In this document: positions 38,802-40,635 of the stretch, piece by piece | How the letters are laid out: each line of letters starts with the position of its first letter | Position numbering within the stretch: position 1 is the first letter of the stretch | Assembly: GCA_036496425.1 (NCBI GenBank) | Contig: DASXLG010000257.1 | Span: 1 to 40,635 of the forward strand | Length of the DNA stretch: 40,635 nt | Origin: Terriglobia bacterium | GTDB taxonomy: Bacteria > Acidobacteriota > Terriglobia > 20CM-2-55-15 | Reading direction: 5' to 3' | Translations under genes and position numbers: made by a program | Notes under the pieces: model-generated | What the model was told of the DNA's origin: nothing | The model's input: the letters and a program-made list of their open reading frames with translations, nothing else | The model's database searches: none

Positions 38802-39360
38802 CGACGTACTGGCTGCCCTGAAGACGGAGGAATCCGAGCCGACGTATTCCGCGCTCGCGCGCTGGCAGGAGCGGTATCCAGAATTTCACAACGACCTGGA
38901 AGACTATTTTGCAAACTGGGCGACTTCCATTTTCAACGCGTTGGAGCCCGTCGACCTTGACGCGGAACCCGGCCCGAACGAGCGCTGGCTCACGGATTTC
39001 GGCGTGGCCTACGCGATGCAGATCATGCGGCGGCAGGAAGCCGGAATCCCCGATAACCGGATCGAATCGCTGACGGATTTCGAACGGCTAGTGCTGACGG
39101 CGATGAAAGCGCAGCGCACACCGCGCTGGCAATACCTCGACCGGATTACCGACACAGTCCGGGAAATGTCGAACCATCACTACCTGCGGAGCGCGGTCCT
39201 CGAGGCTCTTCAGTCGCTGGAAAAGCGGTACGTGATTTTCTCGTGGTCGCCCAGTCCCGACAGGCATCCCGATGAATCCGGGCGAACGTATCTTTTTCTG
39301 TCCTCCATCGGCGCGGCCTCGCTGAAACAGGCAAGGAAGGCGTCCCACAGGAGGAATTGA
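38776..39360 (+). CDS. PadR-like winged-helix protein partner
   Basis: A 194-residue protein. The N-terminal part (AALKTEESEPTYSALARWQERYPEFHNDLEDYFANWA) resembles the short RYP.....L..FF motif often found at the start of regulatory proteins. The C-terminal part (about 95-190) looks like a PadR-type winged helix: SLTDFERLVLTAMKAQ, YLRSAVLEALQSLEKRYVIFSW and GRTYLFLSSIGAASLKQA. This is by eye, using the real PadR gene at 4429 as a guide. GGGAGAAGG precedes the ATG inside the upstream gene. It may regulate, or be regulated by, the sigma-like protein. Confidence 0.55.
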   Translation: MAQQNTAFSDVLAALKTEESEPTYSALARWQERYPEFHNDLEDYFANWATSIFNALEPVDLDAEPGPNERWLTDFGVAYAMQIMRRQEAGIPDNRIESLTDFERLVLTAMKAQRTPRWQYLDRITDTVREMSNHHYLRSAVLEALQSLEKRYVIFSWSPSPDRHPDESGRTYLFLSSIGAASLKQARKASHRRN

Positions 39361-39400
39361 CGGCGAACGTTACCGGGAACATTTCCAACATCACCCCGAT

Positions 39401-39430
39401 GTGCCTCCTGTGCCTCTTGTGGTTCCTTCC
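39401..39430. repeat. CACAAGAGG-type repeat
   Basis: GTGCCTCCTG, TGCCTCTTGT and GGTTCCTTCC follow each other here. The complement reads GGAAGGAACCACAAGAGGCAC, much like the sequence at 17690-17723. It lies in the gap before the MFS gene and has no own inverted arm. Confidence 0.55.
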
Positions 39431-39460
39431 TCCTTCCCGTTTTGTCGTACAATCCCCGCC

Positions 39461-40635
39461 ATGACAACCGTTGCAAATGAAGAGCGCGGAGCCTTTGCGT
39501 GGGTGGCCGACCTTGGCCAGGCGGAACGGCGCGCCTTTGGCGCGTGCGTTGGAGGATGGGCGCTGGACGCGATGGACGTTCAGATGTTCAGCTTCGCCAT
39601 TCCCGCGCTCATTGCAACCTGGGGCATCACGCGCGGGCAAGCCGGAGTGCTTTCGACCGCGGCGCTGCTCATGTCTGCTGTCGGCGGATGGCTGGCGGGA
39701 TGGTTTGCGGACCGTTACGGACGCGTCCGTACCCTACAAATCGCCATCGCCTGGTTTGCGGTTTTCACTTTTCTATCCGGCCTGGCGCAGAACTATTCCC
39801 AGATGTTCGTCGCGCGAGGCTTGTTAGGTCTGGGCTTCGGCGGCGAATGGGCGGCGGGCGCAGTATTGCTGGGAGAATCGATTCGCGCTCAGCATCGGGG
39901 TAAGGCTCTCGGCACCATGCAAGCCGGATGGGCCGTGGGATGGGGTGTTGCCGCCATCTTGAACGCCGTCTTCTTTACACTGCTTCCCACCTCAATCGCA
40001 TGGCGCGGATTGTTTCTTGTCGGAATCGCTCCGGCGCTTCTGGTGTTTTTCCTCCGGTGGTATGTCGAAGAGCCGGCTGTATACCTCAATACACGAAAAC
40101 AACTCGCCGCGAGCGGCGACAAGCCTTCGTTCTTTGAGATTTTCCGTCCGCCGCTGCTGCGCATCACCTTGCTGGGCGGACTGATGGGTACTGGAGCGCA
40201 AGGCGGCTATTACGCCGTCACGCAGTGGCTGCCGACCTACCTTCGTACCGAACGAGGACTCTCCATCCTCGATTCGACGGGATACCTGATCGTGCTGATC
40301 ACCGGCGCCTTTTGCGGCTACATGTCCGGCGGCTATCTGGCCGATCGGATCGGGCGCCGCCTGACGTTTCTGGTCTTCGCGATCGGAGCAGGGCTCGTGG
40401 TTGTGACGTACACAGCTTTTTCTTTCGGAAACCACACGATGCTCTTCCTGGGATTTCCGCTCGGTTTCTTTGCGTCGGGCGTCTTCAGCGCGATGGGAGC
40501 GTTCTATACCGAGCACTTTCCAACCCGCGTCAGAGGCGTCGGCCAGGGCTTTGCCTATAACCTCGGCCGCGGCACGGGAGCACTATTCCCGACGCTCGTG
40601 GGATATCTTTCCGTACATATGCCGCTGGGGGAAGC
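39461..40635 (+). CDS. MFS transporter, aromatic-acid:H+ symporter-like (partial)
   Basis: The first 391 residues of a major facilitator transporter, cut by the window end. It begins MTTVANEERGAFAWVADLGQAERRAF, with the first helix region containing GGWALDAMDVQMFSFAIPAL, where the Asp (D-x-M/F-D) is typical of aromatic- or organic-acid symporters. Loop motifs GWFADRYGRVRTLQ (about 83-96) and GYLADRIGRRLTF in the second half are the family's G-x-x-x-D-R-x-G-R signature. A conserved GLGFGGEWAAGAVLLGE follows the fourth helix. It probably imports a small organic acid into the cytoplasm. There is no ribosome site, but TACAAT (39448-39453) ends seven nt before the ATG, suggesting a leaderless message. 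Confidence 0.88.
   Translation, partial: MTTVANEERGAFAWVADLGQAERRAFGACVGGWALDAMDVQMFSFAIPALIATWGITRGQAGVLSTAALLMSAVGGWLAGWFADRYGRVRTLQIAIAWFAVFTFLSGLAQNYSQMFVARGLLGLGFGGEWAAGAVLLGESIRAQHRGKALGTMQAGWAVGWGVAAILNAVFFTLLPTSIAWRGLFLVGIAPALLVFFLRWYVEEPAVYLNTRKQLAASGDKPSFFEIFRPPLLRITLLGGLMGTGAQGGYYAVTQWLPTYLRTERGLSILDSTGYLIVLITGAFCGYMSGGYLADRIGRRLTFLVFAIGAGLVVVTYTAFSFGNHTMLFLGFPLGFFASGVFSAMGAFYTEHFPTRVRGVGQGFAYNLGRGTGALFPTLVGYLSVHMPLGE

Overview
The window looks like chromosomal DNA of an Acidobacteriota member (Solibacter/Bryobacterales-like or Vicinamibacteria-like; an inference, since there is no rRNA gene). The reasons are its moderately high GC, two Oar-type TonB-dependent receptors with an N-terminal carboxypeptidase-regulatory domain, TIGR03435 proteins next to a BlaI/M56 pair, a PadR-led ABC operon with a permease-prefix domain, five DUF6152 proteins, and exported proteins with Gly/Arg-rich segments after the signal peptide. 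No tRNA, rRNA, CRISPR array or complete transposon was seen.

Layout. 1-700: a hairpin, a REP-like fragment and two tandem paralogous small membrane proteins. 718-1956 (-): DUF6152 plus a secreted GxWxG-family protein. 2.0-4.4 kb: a zinc-ribbon protein, a small helical exported protein, a proteasome-like Ntn hydrolase with a hydrophobic leader, and a VKOR-thioredoxin fusion. 4.4-8.3 kb (+): a tightly overlapping operon padR / prefix-domain membrane protein / ABC ATPase / ABC permease. 8.3-12.3 kb (-): TonB receptor 1. 12.6-13.3 kb (-): a PIN-domain gene and its small partner. 13.5-15.2 kb (-): DUF6152 plus a Sel1-repeat lipoprotein. 15.3-17.7 kb (+): a membrane-anchored spermidine-synthase-like protein. 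17.8-30.3 kb (-): a long co-directional cluster of TonB receptor 2, an alpha/beta hydrolase, an MBL-fold protein with altered metal ligands, three GxWxG-family secreted proteins, three DUF6152 proteins and two DUF6644-like membrane proteins. 30.4-31.2 kb (+): maleate isomerase. 31.2-35.1 kb (+): a TIGR03435 gene, a frameshifted TIGR03435 gene, blaI, and an M56/carboxypeptidase-regulatory/TonB-C fusion. 35.3-40.6 kb (+): a DarT-like remnant, a secreted protein, an Fn3-like protein, a sigma-like protein overlapping a PadR-like winged-helix protein, and an MFS transporter that runs off the end.

How the genes may work together. The most distinctive unit is the minus-strand cluster at about 17.8-30.3 kb. 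It combines an outer-membrane receptor with many exported proteins. All five DUF6152 proteins of the window are predicted to be cut by signal peptidase exactly before a His-His pair, and they share a further internal His, which suggests a copper-type 'histidine brace' site. DUF6152 genes recur beside the secreted GxWxG family, so the two may form one envelope system; this is an inference. A second unit is the BlaI-type regulon: the TIGR03435 gene and blaI carry nearly identical promoter/operator sequences, so BlaI probably controls both. Micro-ORFs beginning MSGAN sit in the gaps before two cluster genes, several genes appear leaderless, and several palindromic repeat families are scattered between genes.
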